NCBI GenBank assembly: GCA_018389105.1
Contig: JACATO010001720.1
Coordinates: forward strand, 1-64,000
Direction of reading: 5' to 3'
DNA length: 64,000 nt
Source of the DNA: Nautilus pompilius
Lineage: Eukaryota > Mollusca > Cephalopoda > Nautilida > Nautilidae
Below the pieces are notes generated by a model, which did no database searches, was not told where the DNA came from, and worked only from the letters and a program-made list of their open reading frames with translations. The position numbers and the translations under genes were made by a program. Positions 12,974-24,921 of this stretch are shown in pieces (position 1 is the stretch's first letter; every line of letters begins with the position of its first letter).

Positions 12974-13640
12974 TTAGTATTTGGTATGGGAACCATTTGC
13001 TTTATAAAGAGCGTGACATCATGTTTTCATAGAATACAGGTTAACGAATATATGACTGCGAAATGTTGTTCCAAATATCTTAAACTACTTTCCACCATTT
13101 ATGCAAGATGTTTGGCTGCTGTTTGATTGTATTAGCAGCAGATAACTCCATATAGCCTCAAGTTTGTTCATACCAGAACTTTGTGCAGGCCAAGGCATCT
13201 TTGCGAGTGGTCCATCAGCCTCCTTACACTTCAGATAGTTTTCCAGTAGCTGGCCTGTATGCTCTGGCTCGCTGTCATGCTGGAAGATGAATCTCTGCCC
13301 AGTGAGATGTCTTCTTGAGGGAACGGCGTGATGGATGCGAACCTGCCTGCACCTGTCGGCTGATTTTTTAACGCAAATCCCTAACACTCTCGGCCGATAT
13401 GCACCAGCTCGGTTTATACTGACTGATCCACACGATGCTTCACTGTAGCTGTTGTACACTGGCTGTTATGCCGATTTCCGCTCCACCTTCGAACAGACCG
13501 TTGTTGGTTGAACTCATCCGTGAAAAACAACTCCTTTCAGTCCTGCTGTTTGGTTGTCTCTCCTCAGAAGAGGTTTTCGAGCAGCTGTAGTACATCCAAT
13601 CTGATCACTTCGCGCTAAGGTTCATCTTACCGTTCTTGAA
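12974..13640 (-). pseudogene. Decayed Tc1-like transposase relic (lineage 2)
   Basis: Minus-strand translation in shifting frames gives the order expected of a Tc1 transposase: TAARKPLLRRDNQ (~13560-13600), VRIHHAVPSRRHLTGQRFIFQHDSEPEHT (~13255-13345, split here by variable residues), WPAQSSGMNKLEAIW (~13150-13195) and a terminal GSHTKY followed by a stop at 12974. Stops and frameshifts interrupt it throughout. The catalytic D of QHD and the E of LEAIW survive; the first D region is not intact. No inverted ends were identified. It abuts the GA block at 12608-12900. Transposase identity is secure, exact limits are not. Confidence 0.85.
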
Positions 13641-14159
13641 GAAACGGTAGCACCTGAACCCGCAGCCAGGTCACTGGCGAGACCTCTACTGGTCGTCGTC
13701 TCTTACGTAAACAGCAAACCCCCCCGAGGTAGGGAGGAGTTCGTCTTTCATCCGAGACTCCGTTTATTACCAAAAGCACCTGCTTCGTGAGTCCCCCCTC
13801 GGAGTCTTGCGTACAGATTCTCCTGAAACAGGAAGTCTGGCTGCAATGTGCCGCGTGGAGCAGCCTTCACTGGCTAAGACTTTGATTTATAGTCGCTTGT
13901 CACGTGATATTTCCTTTCCCGGTAGTCATGATAGTCACCACAACGCCATGATATCACTGTCAGTCCTGCACGGCTGCCACTTTCTGACGTTTGCATGACA
14001 ACCAATCACAGCGTACCGCATAAACACGTGACTGTACCACGTGACTTTTGATTTTACCCATGAGAGGCGATTCTATCACACCCCTGTTTGGATTTTGTAT
14101 CCAGTTTTTCATCCGTTTCCATAATTATTTTCAATACTTTATATTTAAAAAAGTGAATG

Positions 14160-14415
14160 ACGATTATATAGAAATACTGAAGAGTGATCGGTATGTTCAA
14201 CGAATACTGAAGTCAGACGGATATGTATGGAAGTAAAGACTATCTACTGCGCAGGCAGCCATATAGAAAGATGGCGGATACATTGAGAACTGAAGATTAT
14301 GCACAGGGTTTGTGGCTGTATTGAAAGCTTACAGTCGTCATATTGAAAGCCGAACACTGAAGCTTCACGGCAAGGTAAAAACTCCAGACTATGTACAAAT
14401 CCAACGACATAAAAA
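14160..14415 (+). repeat. Diverged A/GA-rich tandem repeat, right part
   Basis: Blocks such as AATACTGAAGTCAGACGGAT, TTGAGAACTGAAGATTATGC and CATATTGAAAGC repeat loosely. They resemble the units at 12110-12540 across the GA block and Tc1 relic. Confidence 0.45.
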
Positions 14416-15684
14416 AAAGAGAGAGGGTCGATGGCGATATTAGTTACCAACGTAATTTTCATTGTTTTTCCTAAACGTTTTTATCTTCCAAACAGTAAGT
14501 AAACCGAAGTAAAACATACAAGCAGACAGAACGGAAACAGAGCTCCCACAAAGATGCTTCTCGAGACAGTCGAGTTAATTTAAAAATCCGCTTTGTACAG
14601 AATGGCGAGAAGATATCTTCGACATTTTATTTGGAGTATAAATAATTTATTCCGTACAAACAGATGTATAATACAAAAGAACAAATGCACCATCACGATA
14701 ACATTTAGTTATTTCTTGTATTTAATTATAATTTTATTTTTATTTTTTTTAAAAAAAAACTAATTTCGAAGAAAGAGGCCCAATTTTAATAAACTCCATA
14801 CGGATTTTGGTCTTTTGAATATTTGGATAGCTTGTAGCCATCCCTAGTTATGAAATAGACGTATGATTCCGTGTTAAAATTGTAAGGCTTCATATAAGTA
14901 AGTAAATAAGCTACATTTCTAATCGTAATTTCGTTTTAAAGTTGAATAAATTCAGTTCTTAGACACCTCGTTCGAAATACATACCAAAACCCGACAAATG
15001 TGTTATTCATCCTTTACAGAGGAAAAATATTGACTCATCTGAAACTTTTTTTTTATTTTTGATCAGTTTCTAAATTAAGGAAATGCGCATCTTTATTTCT
15101 GATGGTGTAGATATTAATGGTTATTTGCTTTCACCGATTTTTGTAAGAAGAAGACCGAACCCTGACCGATGCTATGTCCAGGTGGACGGTAACCAGAGGT
15201 GTGCAGAAGGACCGGTCGTTCGGTTCTCACTCTCTGTGGAAAGCTTCGCTGAAGGGCCAAAAGAAAACGACGGAAAATATGGAGAAAACAAATAGGGTTA
15301 TTACTATCTTAGAACTAGAATTATTTCCTGAAATAACCGACAACAGGAGAACAAGTTGGTTACAGTTCGCAAAAGATCGCGCGACTAAATCTCTACTCCG
15401 GTATACGCTTTGAGATCAGGAACGAATGTGCGCATGCGCTGTACTACAACGGTAGCAGCTCCACCTATATTCGGGACCCTGCGAGAAGTAAACGGTTAAC
15501 AGACTTTGAGTATTGTAGATAAAACCTAGGACTGTTTTAAAACGTCGTTATTAATTATGAGATGTTTAAAAGCCTCAGGAGATTGGTGAAAAATGTAGGC
15601 ATTAACAGAATGGCTTTTGAATGCACGGAAGCCTCATTTAGATGAGGATGGATATTTACGATCAAAAAGGACGATGGAGCTTAC

Positions 15685-16739
15685 CTGAAATGCGTTAAGC
15701 GTTCCAAAATAGATGGGTACAAAGGCAAGCCATATGATGCAAGTGGTGTACATAGAAAATCCTATAAACTTTGATTCGTTGAAATTCTCTGGAATATTTC
15801 TTGTCTTTACTGCATAAACAGTGCATATGATGATCAGTAACATGTTGTATATGAGTGAAACTAGAAACGATATATCCTTTGTTTTGCATTTTAATATAAC
15901 CTCGTTCCTTTTATTGTAGGGAAAGTACTGGCGCACCCCGGGAGGTTCCAGCACGAGCCAGATGATGGTGAACACAATCTGGATCAAGATGAGTATGCAG
16001 GCGATCACTATCTGCGACTTGGGGCTGATGAACGGCGGCCTGCGGGCCGAGCGTCGGGCGCTGTCGAATATCCGCGAGATCCGGTTTGTCTTGGTCAGCA
16101 GGGCGGAGTAGATGACGGAGAAGCCGAAGCCGACACCGAACCGCTGGACCGAGCAGATGAAAAGTGAGGGCTTGGCGAGGAGGATGAAGGACATCACATA
16201 GCAGAAGAGGCAGCCGCTGAGTAGCATGTAGCTGAGCTCGCGCCCCGACGCCCGGACAATCGGCGTGTCGTTATAGCGGATGAACGCAATGATCACCAAC
16301 ATGGTGGCCATGATACCGAGGCAGGACAGCGACATGGGAACGATGGCGTAGATGCTTCTCCACACCATGTGCTGCAGCTCCAAGTCGTAGCAGCTTCGCT
16401 TCGTCACGTTCGGCCACCGGCCCAGCCCGCAATCTTCGCAGGTGAACTCGTCCTTCAGGTATTCCCACGGATCGCACTTGATGCAGATCCAGCAGCACGT
16501 GTCGTGAACGCTCTTGATCTCGTCGTAGTTGCACGGCCGACTGCAGCGAGACATGGGGACTTCCAGCGTCTCGCCCGTCCAGAAGATGTCTTCGCCGTTC
16601 AGCCAGAGACCGTTGGTCCACACCCCGACCTCTTTATACTCGAACACTTTGGTCGTCCTGTTCCGGCGGAAGTTCATGATGGTGTACCTGCCCAGAGCGT
16701 CTCCTCGCTTGTCAAACTTCACTAGAGCCCCGAAGCCAT
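15685..16739 (-). CDS. mGluR: Metabotropic glutamate receptor, exon B: cysteine-rich linker and TM1-TM6 (residues 445-796)
   Basis: Continues the same receptor. A pyrimidine-rich acceptor ending TTGCAG precedes 16739. The two leading bases AT complete codon 445 (Asp) begun in exon A, giving an uninterrupted read into GFGALVKFDKRGDALGRY, the usual end of the ligand-binding domain. Residues ~506-562 form the NCD3G linker with the nine expected cysteines (510, 514, 526, 527, 530, 533, 545, 548, 561). Approximate membrane segments are TM1 572-596, TM2 609-630, TM3 638-660, TM4 687-709, TM5 734-756 and TM6 769-791. Family signatures include RASGRELSYMLL, YSALLTKTNRISRIF and FNESKFIGFSMYTTCIIWLA. 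The exon ends CAG|GTAAGC at 15685 (phase 0), just after TM6. TM7 and the tail must lie on a further exon that I cannot find here. Base composition changes inside the exon: 15685-~15925 is AT-rich, the rest GC- and CpG-rich. Confidence 0.95.
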
Positions 16740-19700
16740 CTGCAACACAAAACAGAAAGCATTCCTCGTGAGTACTTAAAAAAAAAATTATGCTAATACC
16801 TTAAACCACCAACAGCCACAAGAAGTGAGACGGATGGACCTGAGCGCGATAAAATACAGTTACTCATTAATAAAACCCGTTACACTCGCTTTAATAAACG
16901 GAATAAACACTTCGTTCCTTTTAAATCATTGTAACAAAAGCAAAAGAGAGGAAAACAACATTTTTTAACGGCAAGGGTTAAAAGGAGAATTAAAATTTAA
17001 TACTTTGACCTTCACCATAATAAACGTAGGTGTGATTGTGTATAAATTTGGCATCAACGTGGACAGTCCAGTGCGCACCATCACTCTGCCGAAAACAGGA
17101 ATCCCGAAATATTTCTCCATTTGCCGCGGTTGTATTCATAGAACGGTCAGAGATGGCGACAGATTGATCAGAATCACAACATATCTCCCATACCGATGCT
17201 TATTATTACCGCAGAAAAGCAACTTGGAAGATCTTCAACAGTGATGGACATCCCACACCTCTGCACTCATTGACAAGTTTATCTTGATGACATCGCTTTT
17301 GCAACAAAGATGAATGCAAAAAACATAAACCCCGGGGCAAAGCCATCTCTATAGGATTCGTAGCACGTAAGAAACCACTCCTGCCCAATAGAAGTAATAC
17401 ACTTCAATAGCTTAGTCTGACAGGACCCCGGAGATCTGACGACGAGTATTCCTCTCCGATGAGTCCAGATTTCAGTAATTAATATTTGAAGGTCGCCCTT
17501 GAATTTGGAGAAGTCGTAACAAAGACCTTCAGTCTCTGTATCTTAAGCACACGGTGAAGTACGCATAAGGGAGTGACATAGTCTGGCCTGGTGGAAAGCC
17601 AGAGTTGGTGTGTTTCTAAAATCGTTTCAGTTATGCGGGGTAAATTGGCATTTTGAAGATACGTTTGTTATCATTGTACCAAAAGGCAGACCTAGATTCG
17701 ATACCCATATTTTCGAGGAAGGGCTGAGCTTCATGCAACATTTCTTGTCCGACCGCTTTGGAAAAAAATAATAATCACGGTAGTCGACTTCTTTCCACGG
17801 TATCGTAAAACCGTAATATCAACCATCGACCACATCGTCATTTGAGAGTTAGCTTTCTGTGTCCGGCCAGTAGCCGCGACACCGACACCTCTGCTATCGC
17901 TGCCGCTGCCAACGCCGCAGTCACCTCTCCACCTACATCAAGGCCGATGCAAAAACGGTACTATTAATTCTCCTTTTCGGCGATCTTGCATCTCGTTTTC
18001 AAGCCGGTGTTCATGACCTTTCTAATTATTTTAATTTAAAGTCGCGCATAATGTCAGCAAGTCGGCCAGTTTTTAATTCTCTACTTAATTATAAATTCTT
18101 CTGGTCGTTTTTGAAGTGTTTTCTCCTGTTTGTTTGTTTGTTTGTCTGAAGGAATCATTACAAATAGCCGCGCAGGTGTAAAGATCGCTTGAGAGGACAT
18201 TGGCGATACAAGCAAGGACTGACAGCTACGCTTGTTTTACTTTCCTTTGCGAACGAAATTAATGTAATTAAAAAGAAAGCACGAAACCACAAGGAAGAAG
18301 TTGCATGACTGCTACTGAAGCTCTCCGGGGGATGGGAAAGGCGAAGCTTTCAGCTGATTGACGCAGTGATGTTGCAGAGTAACCGGGAAAAGAGAGACTG
18401 CCTGGAAAGCTCTCGTCAACAGGTAAAACAAAAATCCCAATAGTCTATTACGGTCAGATCTAAGATGGCCTACAACCATTCCAGTCTGGCGAGAAGACGA
18501 GTTTCTCAAAACGCTTCTTTTATTTTCGTCTTGATAGGGTTAATCGCGATTTTAGAGAAAGGTGGGTGGCTGATTTCAGAGTTTACGCCCGCCCGCCCCT
18601 GTTACCTCGTTGTATCGTCGTGGAGACAAGCCGACAGTCAGACATAGGCCGCTTGTGAGATGCAGTTCTAGGCATCCCGGTATTTCTGTTAAACTGAGAG
18701 ATGGGTGATGGTTCGAGGCGAAACGGGTCGATGATGTAATCGCAGGACCATCGTCGTATCCCAGTCTCGCGTAAATACCAAATCTCGGGAGTTCGGAATG
18801 GGCCCGAGAGAGCCCAGATGTTGTCACCCTCGGTGACCAGGAAACCGTTATCGTTATTCATAAGGGCGCGAAGTACGTTAAAAAAAAAAAAAAAAACGAA
18901 AGAAGGCTGTGATGCTTCTCCACACTACAATGCTTCTACCCACCAAAACGATCCTCCGTAGCAGCTTACACGCGGTTGAACGAAACGCTAGTTTAATGAA
19001 CGGTAAACCTGTCGACGATTGTCATTCATCGCGAAGAAAGCTGAAGCCGGACCTGCTTGTAACTAGGACAACTTCCCCTCTGTTCCACACCGCAACAACC
19101 GGCGGTTCTCAATCGATTTCCTATCCTCCACGATGGCTTCCCCTCCCTCTAGGTATTACGTAACTCCAGGCCGTGCGCTTCTATCGAATCACGTAATGCA
19201 CATACCTCACAAAGACAACACCAACATGTTGTTATCACATTTGTTGTATAATTATACCCCCACCCGGCCGTTGATCAACGATCAAATCCAGCGTTTGTGG
19301 CTGCAAAAATAAAGGGATCCTCGCCTAGCCTCCCCCCTTTTTTTCTGTCTGTCCAGCATTCGTGAAAACGAGATTCCTATAAACAGCAACAAGGCCGGGT
19401 TATAACAGCTTCACCCCTACCACGACCGATCACATTCGCTTGGGCGCTCTGTCCAACTTTACTATTTCCACCAGAACCCCGGAGATCGATCTGTCTAGCA
19501 AACTCGTCTTAATGCCTCTGAAGCCATGTTGTTACCACTGTGCTAAGTGCAAATGCAGCTAAACTGGTTTAAGTGCCAAGTCAATTGCGGTCTCGGCGGA
19601 TTTCAAGAAGTTGTTTACCGCGTGTTATCCCAACAGGGAACATGATGAAGAATCAGAGCCTAAGTTTCTCTGATGCTCCCAGTGCGCTGGTCCAAGAATC

Positions 19701-21099
19701 TTATCGGCTATTTCCAACTTGAATTGAGAATGTCATTCTTTGTGGGAAGGGGAAAAACAACAACAACAACAACAACAAACAAACAGAAAGTAAGTAAGTA
19801 AACTTATCAACAGATTCGGTAATCGTTGTTCGTCCTGCATGTTAATTAGATTTAAATTAGGTGAAGAAAATCGAGGAAACGAAAGCAACTGCCGAGAAAT
19901 GTGCAACAACCAGGAATACGTCAGCTAGCCGGTATCTTCTCCGGACCGATCGACTCTGGAATTCTCGAATTAACGAAAACACGGCTGTTGAGATGTTTGG
20001 AGTTAACGTATTCCATTACATCATTCTACAAGCCGGTGGACGAGCTGTCACCGGTATCTCCTGGGAGGAGGAGGAGAAGGAACAAGGTCGTCAATCACTT
20101 CTAAAAAACATTGCGACGGCCATTCTGTTAATATCGCATTTCCATTCATGGGATAGAAAGGAGAGTACCAAATGTAGCGAGTTATTTAGTAGCATAATGG
20201 CTTAATTTGATAGGATAATCAATGATTTCAAGCTAATACTTTGGAATATATGGGTTTAAAAGGAAACCCATCAGTTTTTTTTTTTTTTTTTTTTTGCCTT
20301 CGAATAATGGCCACTAAATTCACAAACAGTATTTCCCCGGCAGGGGGAGCCTCACACGCCCTTGAGCAAGCAAAACGTGAATTTCTAGTGCTAGTTTTGA
20401 CCGTATTGTCCAGCAGAGGGTCCATGAACCTTGTGGCCAATAGACTACCTTCCCGTTTGCTTGTTTATTTCTTTACGCTGCCACGCCCAAACATACCAGT
20501 CCAGTTACCGCAGCGACCGGAAATAAAACTGATTATCCCGTTAACTCGCATTAGCAGCATCGATATTTTGAACGATTCTCGCTAGGACTTTCCATGGACC
20601 TGTGTTCTAAGATTTTTCGGTTCCCATTTCGTCTCCGTCAGCAAACCGTTTGGAGTTAATGCGAAAAGATTATTGAAAATCGACGCAGACAACCGAAATA
20701 AATGTAAAAAAAGAAGAGAAAATTCAGTAGAGTCATTAATTATTTTTAAAGAGATAATTTATATGACCTATCAACTGACTATACTGCAGCAATCTTCAGC
20801 CGAGATCAGGCAGATGTTAAGTTGTTTTTTTTTTTGTTAGTGGAGCTTAATTCAAAGTCGACGAACTACCGAAGTTTTACAATAAACAAGTAATACAGTT
20901 ATTTAATGCTTTGCAGTTTTGAATAAATTTCACTTTTATTTTTTACTGTTTTCCCCCGAATAACCGAAATGCGCTGTAAATTGAAGAGTTAATCACCAAA
21001 AAGCAATAACGTGTGATATAGAGTGGAAGATTGCGTTAAGCTTACGGAAATTAAGCAGTGAAGCCGTAAAAGGAGAGCGAAGACTGTTTGACATTGGAA

Positions 21100-21100
<1 letters not shown>

Positions 21101-21162
<62 letters not shown>

Positions 21163-22201
21163 GATGAGAGAAGAAAGGGGATTCGTCATACAGAGAGAGA
21201 TATGACATCAACAGAGAGAGATGAAGAGAGAGAGAGAGATATGACATCAGTACAGAGAGAGATGAAGAGAGAGAGAGATATGGATCAGTCAGAGAGAGAT
21301 AAGAGAGAGAGAGATGGAGAGAGAGATATGACGTCAGTACAGAGAGATGAAAGAGAGAGAGAGATATATGATGTCAGTACAGAGAGAGATGAAGAAGAGA
21401 GAGAGATGGAGAGAGAGAGAGAAGGAGGGGGGATGACGTCAGTACGAGAGAGATGAGAGAGAAAGAGAGAGAGTGGGGAGAGAGATATGACGTCAGTACA
21501 GAGAGAGATGAAGAGAGAGATATGACGTCAGTACAGAGAGAGATGGGGAGAGAGATATGACGTCAATAAAGAGAGAGATGAAGAGAGAGAGAGATATGAC
21601 GTCAGTACAGAGAGAGATGAAGAGAGAGAGAGATATGATGTCAGTACAGAGAGAGATGAAGAGAGAGAGAGAGATGGAAGAGAGAGAGAGAGGGGAGGGG
21701 GATGACGTCAGTACAGAGAGAGATAAGAGAGAGAGAGAGATGGAGAGAGATATGACGTCAGTACAGAGAGAGATGAAGAGAGAGAGAGATATGATGTCAG
21801 TACAGAGAGAGATGAAGAGAGAGAGAGAGATGGATAGAGAGAGAGAGGGGGAGGGGGATGACGTCAGTACAGAGAGAGATGAAGAGAGAGAGAGATGGGA
21901 GAGAGAGATATGACGTCAGTACAGAATGATGGGGAGAGAGATATGACGTCAGTAAAGAGAGGATGAAGAGAGAGAGAGATATGACGTCAGTACAGAGAGA
22001 GAAGAGGAGGAGAGAGATATGATGTCAGTACAGAGAGAGATGAAGAGAGAGAGAGAGATGGGAGAGAGAGAGAGAGGGGGAGAGGGGATGACATCAGTAC
22101 AGAGAGAGATGAAGAGAGAGAGAGAGATGGGAGAGAGATATGAGATGGAGAGAGAGATATGACGTCAGTACAGAGAGAGAGATGAAGAGAGCGAGAGAGA
22201 G
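21101..22201 (+). repeat. 1.1-kb GA-rich minisatellite carrying about 13 TGACGTCA palindromes
   Basis: A higher-order array inside the receptor intron. Its core unit is GATATGACGTCAGTACAGAG followed by AGAGATGAAGAGAGAGAG, with longer variants containing a GGGGAGGGGG patch (e.g. ~21420, ~21690, ~21846). By eye I count about 13 exact TGACGTCA copies (e.g. 21328, 21433, 21487, 21522, 21597, 21702, 21752, 21858, 21910, 21984) and several TGATGTCA or TGACATCA variants. On the receptor's sense strand it reads CT-rich. Confidence 0.95.
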
Positions 22202-24303
22202 GTACTCCTATCAGGTTATAAGAAGCATCTTCTAATTATTTTAAAACAGCTTTTTTATTGCTAACCATCGGAGAGATGGAATCATGATTTCCAATTCAGA
22301 GGCGATTTAAATCGAAATAATGGGAATAACCGCAACATTCTCCAGTTACACAAAGGCGGATTCAATTCGAATAATCGAATCAAAAAACGACGGAAGACCG
22401 ACCTAAAGTACTGTGACTTTAATTTGATTTTAGTTGGTCCTTCAAAAACATTTTTAGAGATTAATTAGTAGTTAATTTTTCTGCTTAATTATGATGTACT
22501 TGTTTGAACATTCGCCAGCTGTTCATGATTTTTGTCAACGGACGGCGATTTATTCAGCCCGACCCACCTCCTATTCAAATGAAGACACTGATCACGTGAG
22601 TTTAAAAACGCGTTAATTGTTTAACTAATTTTTTTTTTTAAAAAAGAATATATATATATTTGGTTTTTGTACAACTCAGCACAATGACGAGTGCTTGAAA
22701 AGAAAAATAACCAGCAAACAAATTAATTCAGTTGAAAACCAGACATAATCTGGAGATTGGAAAGTTGTTCATGTAACCAGTATATGTACTATCTGTTGAA
22801 TTATGGAAAGTGCTGTTCAACGTTAATTGTGACGGTCATTAGAGAATTCTTAACTCTTTGTGAAGTACCCCATGTCTATGGAGAGTTTATACTGAACCAG
22901 ACAAAGTAACACACCTAACCTCCAACAATATATATACGTTTTCAAGGTTTTGCAAGATGTAGGAAGCTTCCTTAACCGCATGTTCAATATCCACTCCTCA
23001 AAGGGTTAACTGTAGAAAGAAGAGGAGACAAAGCTATCAGATAAACAAGATCGTATGAAGAAGGGGCAGACGGAGACGGTGCGATTTCACCAGAAAAAAA
23101 TGCCTCAATTGTCCAATGCTCATCAAGAAAAGCGAAAAACTATTAAAAGCTGATGTTTTAGATATGTTTGATAAATTATGCGTGTACTTAATTACAAAAG
23201 AAGTGGCATAATTTAGCTGAAGCCCTTCTCTTATAATGCGAAAAACGAGGCAATTGCTTCAGTGGAATTGTTGCAGAGTGACTGTTAAGAATGTTTGTGA
23301 CGTTGTTCCTGGCTTCTTTAGAGTTGGGATCTTTGGAGGAAGAGTAGAGTAGGCAATGAACGCGCTTAATCTGAACTTTTAGGAAAAGTCATTTTGACAA
23401 AATGGCATTAATATTCATAACACGTGGAAGCTTGATGGAGCACGGTACCTGAAATGTTGGACAGAACTATTAAGATAACGACACCAGGAGTCCTTGTTCC
23501 GTTATTTAAAAATTCGGTTGGATGTCTACCCAGTACAGCGGCCTAAATCCCTTAATCAAGCTAAGAATGGTGATATATTTGAAAAGGATCAATAAACAAA
23601 TGAATTTTTAAAAAAAAAATCAGTAATCTTAGTCATTCAAATAGATTATCGTAAATTAACTTTCCGGTCCGGCAGAGCAAAGATTACGATGGGATTTCAT
23701 ATTTAAGACGCAAGTAACACGTGGGTAATTCTCAGAATTTTGTCCATAAGAGTGTTTAAATAATAATAAAGTGGCGAGTGCTTCGAGTGAGTCTCTATGG
23801 GAAATGGTAAAATATGGTAGTTAATGCCTTTAGGAACGTTTCGGACAACTAGTTCAAAAGAAAGGGGATCTTTACATAAAATTAAATTCTGCACGTACAA
23901 GGGCGGTCCGGTTGTAGATGACTGGATTACTAAGATTGGAGGTTTGACATATTTCCCTTGCATAGTTTCTTCTTCATCAGCCGGCGCGTGAGCTCTTCTG
24001 TTTCATCCCACATTTAATAAACAAAGGATTCTAGTAGCGGCTAACCGCTTCGCACCCTGTTATCCCTCATCTTGGTTTAGGAATGTGTCTCCGTGGGTTT
24101 CACTCTCCTATATCCTCCATTTCGGTTCGAAGAACTATTCAGAGGTTAATTGGCTATGGTCGATACTAGAGCTTAACCTTTGCGGAGAACTATAGCGATC
24201 GATTTGGCAGCGACGTACCACAGTTCATTGCGAAGGTTCACGCGGTTAAAAACTGTTTCTTTTTTTTCGCTTTTTGAAGAAAGAGAAGTATCTGAACTAG
24301 GAT

Positions 24304-24378
24304 ATTACTGACGTCACTTCCTGAAGAGATTACTGACGTCACTTCCTGAAGAAATTACTGACGTCACTTCCTGCAAAG
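24304..24378 (+). repeat. 25-bp tandem triplicate containing TGACGTCA and an ETS-like site
   Basis: Three copies of ATTACTGACGTCACTTCCTG plus a five-base linker begin at 24304, 24329 and 24354. The palindromes are at 24309-24316, 24334-24341 and 24359-24366. Each is followed by CTTCCTG (reverse CAGGAAG, an ETS-type core). It lies in the receptor intron about 550 bp 3' of exon A. Confidence 0.95.
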
Positions 24379-24921
24379 GAAAACCTTTTAACTACAAAAG
24401 AAAAAGAAGTTAGAGTGAAAACAAAATATCAGTTAATTTTAAGATTAAATAAAAATGCAATAAAATCTATTTTTTTATGACTAATGAGCCATCAGTGGTA
24501 GAAAAAGTAAATATAATTGGAACTAAACCTTCAGAAAAACCGGCGTATTTTTTATAATGTTTTCTTTTAAAGTAAATTATTATATATTTAGTTTTTTATG
24601 ACAAAAAGAAGGAATAAAAATTAATTAGTCTATCTACTCACCTCCCTCTCCGCTGTCCTCCTGCTAACTAAACAAGCAGTGTATTCAATTGGGCAATTAC
24701 TAAGTTGAACTTACAGGTAGATAAACTTTACCCAAAGAACGCGCGTTCACCAGGTGCTTGCTGGAGAGACAATGACGTACCACCGTGAAATTAGCTGTAG
24801 CCCCAGACGATCGGTACGGCTTCGGTTTATTATCCTGCAGGATAACTTACTATCTAGATTCGTGAGGACAGCTAGTCTTTTTTTTTATTTTACAGTATCC
24901 AGTAATAAAGCGGTGACTTAC

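Larger units (their letters stand above)
1..15684 (-). other. Sequence 3' of receptor exon B: probably part of the next intron
   Basis: Exon B ends in a phase-0 donor, so the transcript must continue toward lower coordinates. I looked for a TM7-like segment (hydrophobic, with a C-L-F-x-P-K type end) on the minus strand and did not recognise one. The last exon is therefore either outside the window or too diverged to see. The interval holds repeats, a Tc1 relic and SINE-like traces, listed separately. The stretches 1-3968, 8100-8940, 10150-12060 and 14420-15684 hold nothing I recognise. Confidence 0.5.
16740..24921 (-). other. Intron between receptor exons A and B (8182 bp)
   Basis: The minus strand reads GTAAGT at the 5' end and TTGCAG at the 3' end. 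Contents I can name are the 1.1-kb GA/CRE minisatellite (21101-22201), the 25-bp CRE triplicate (24304-24378), T/A tracts, a TTTG run near 18128 and CAA repeats near 19756. No other exon is recognised. Short open frames on both strands look like chance. Confidence 0.85.

Noticed and set aside
12448..12996. A 182-codon minus-strand frame rich in Ser-Leu
   Set aside because: It is a translated (CT)n microsatellite joined to the tail of the Tc1 relic.
21088..21913. Long Arg-Glu frames in the GA array
   Set aside because: Translation of repeat units; indels between units shift the frame, so no protein selection is visible.
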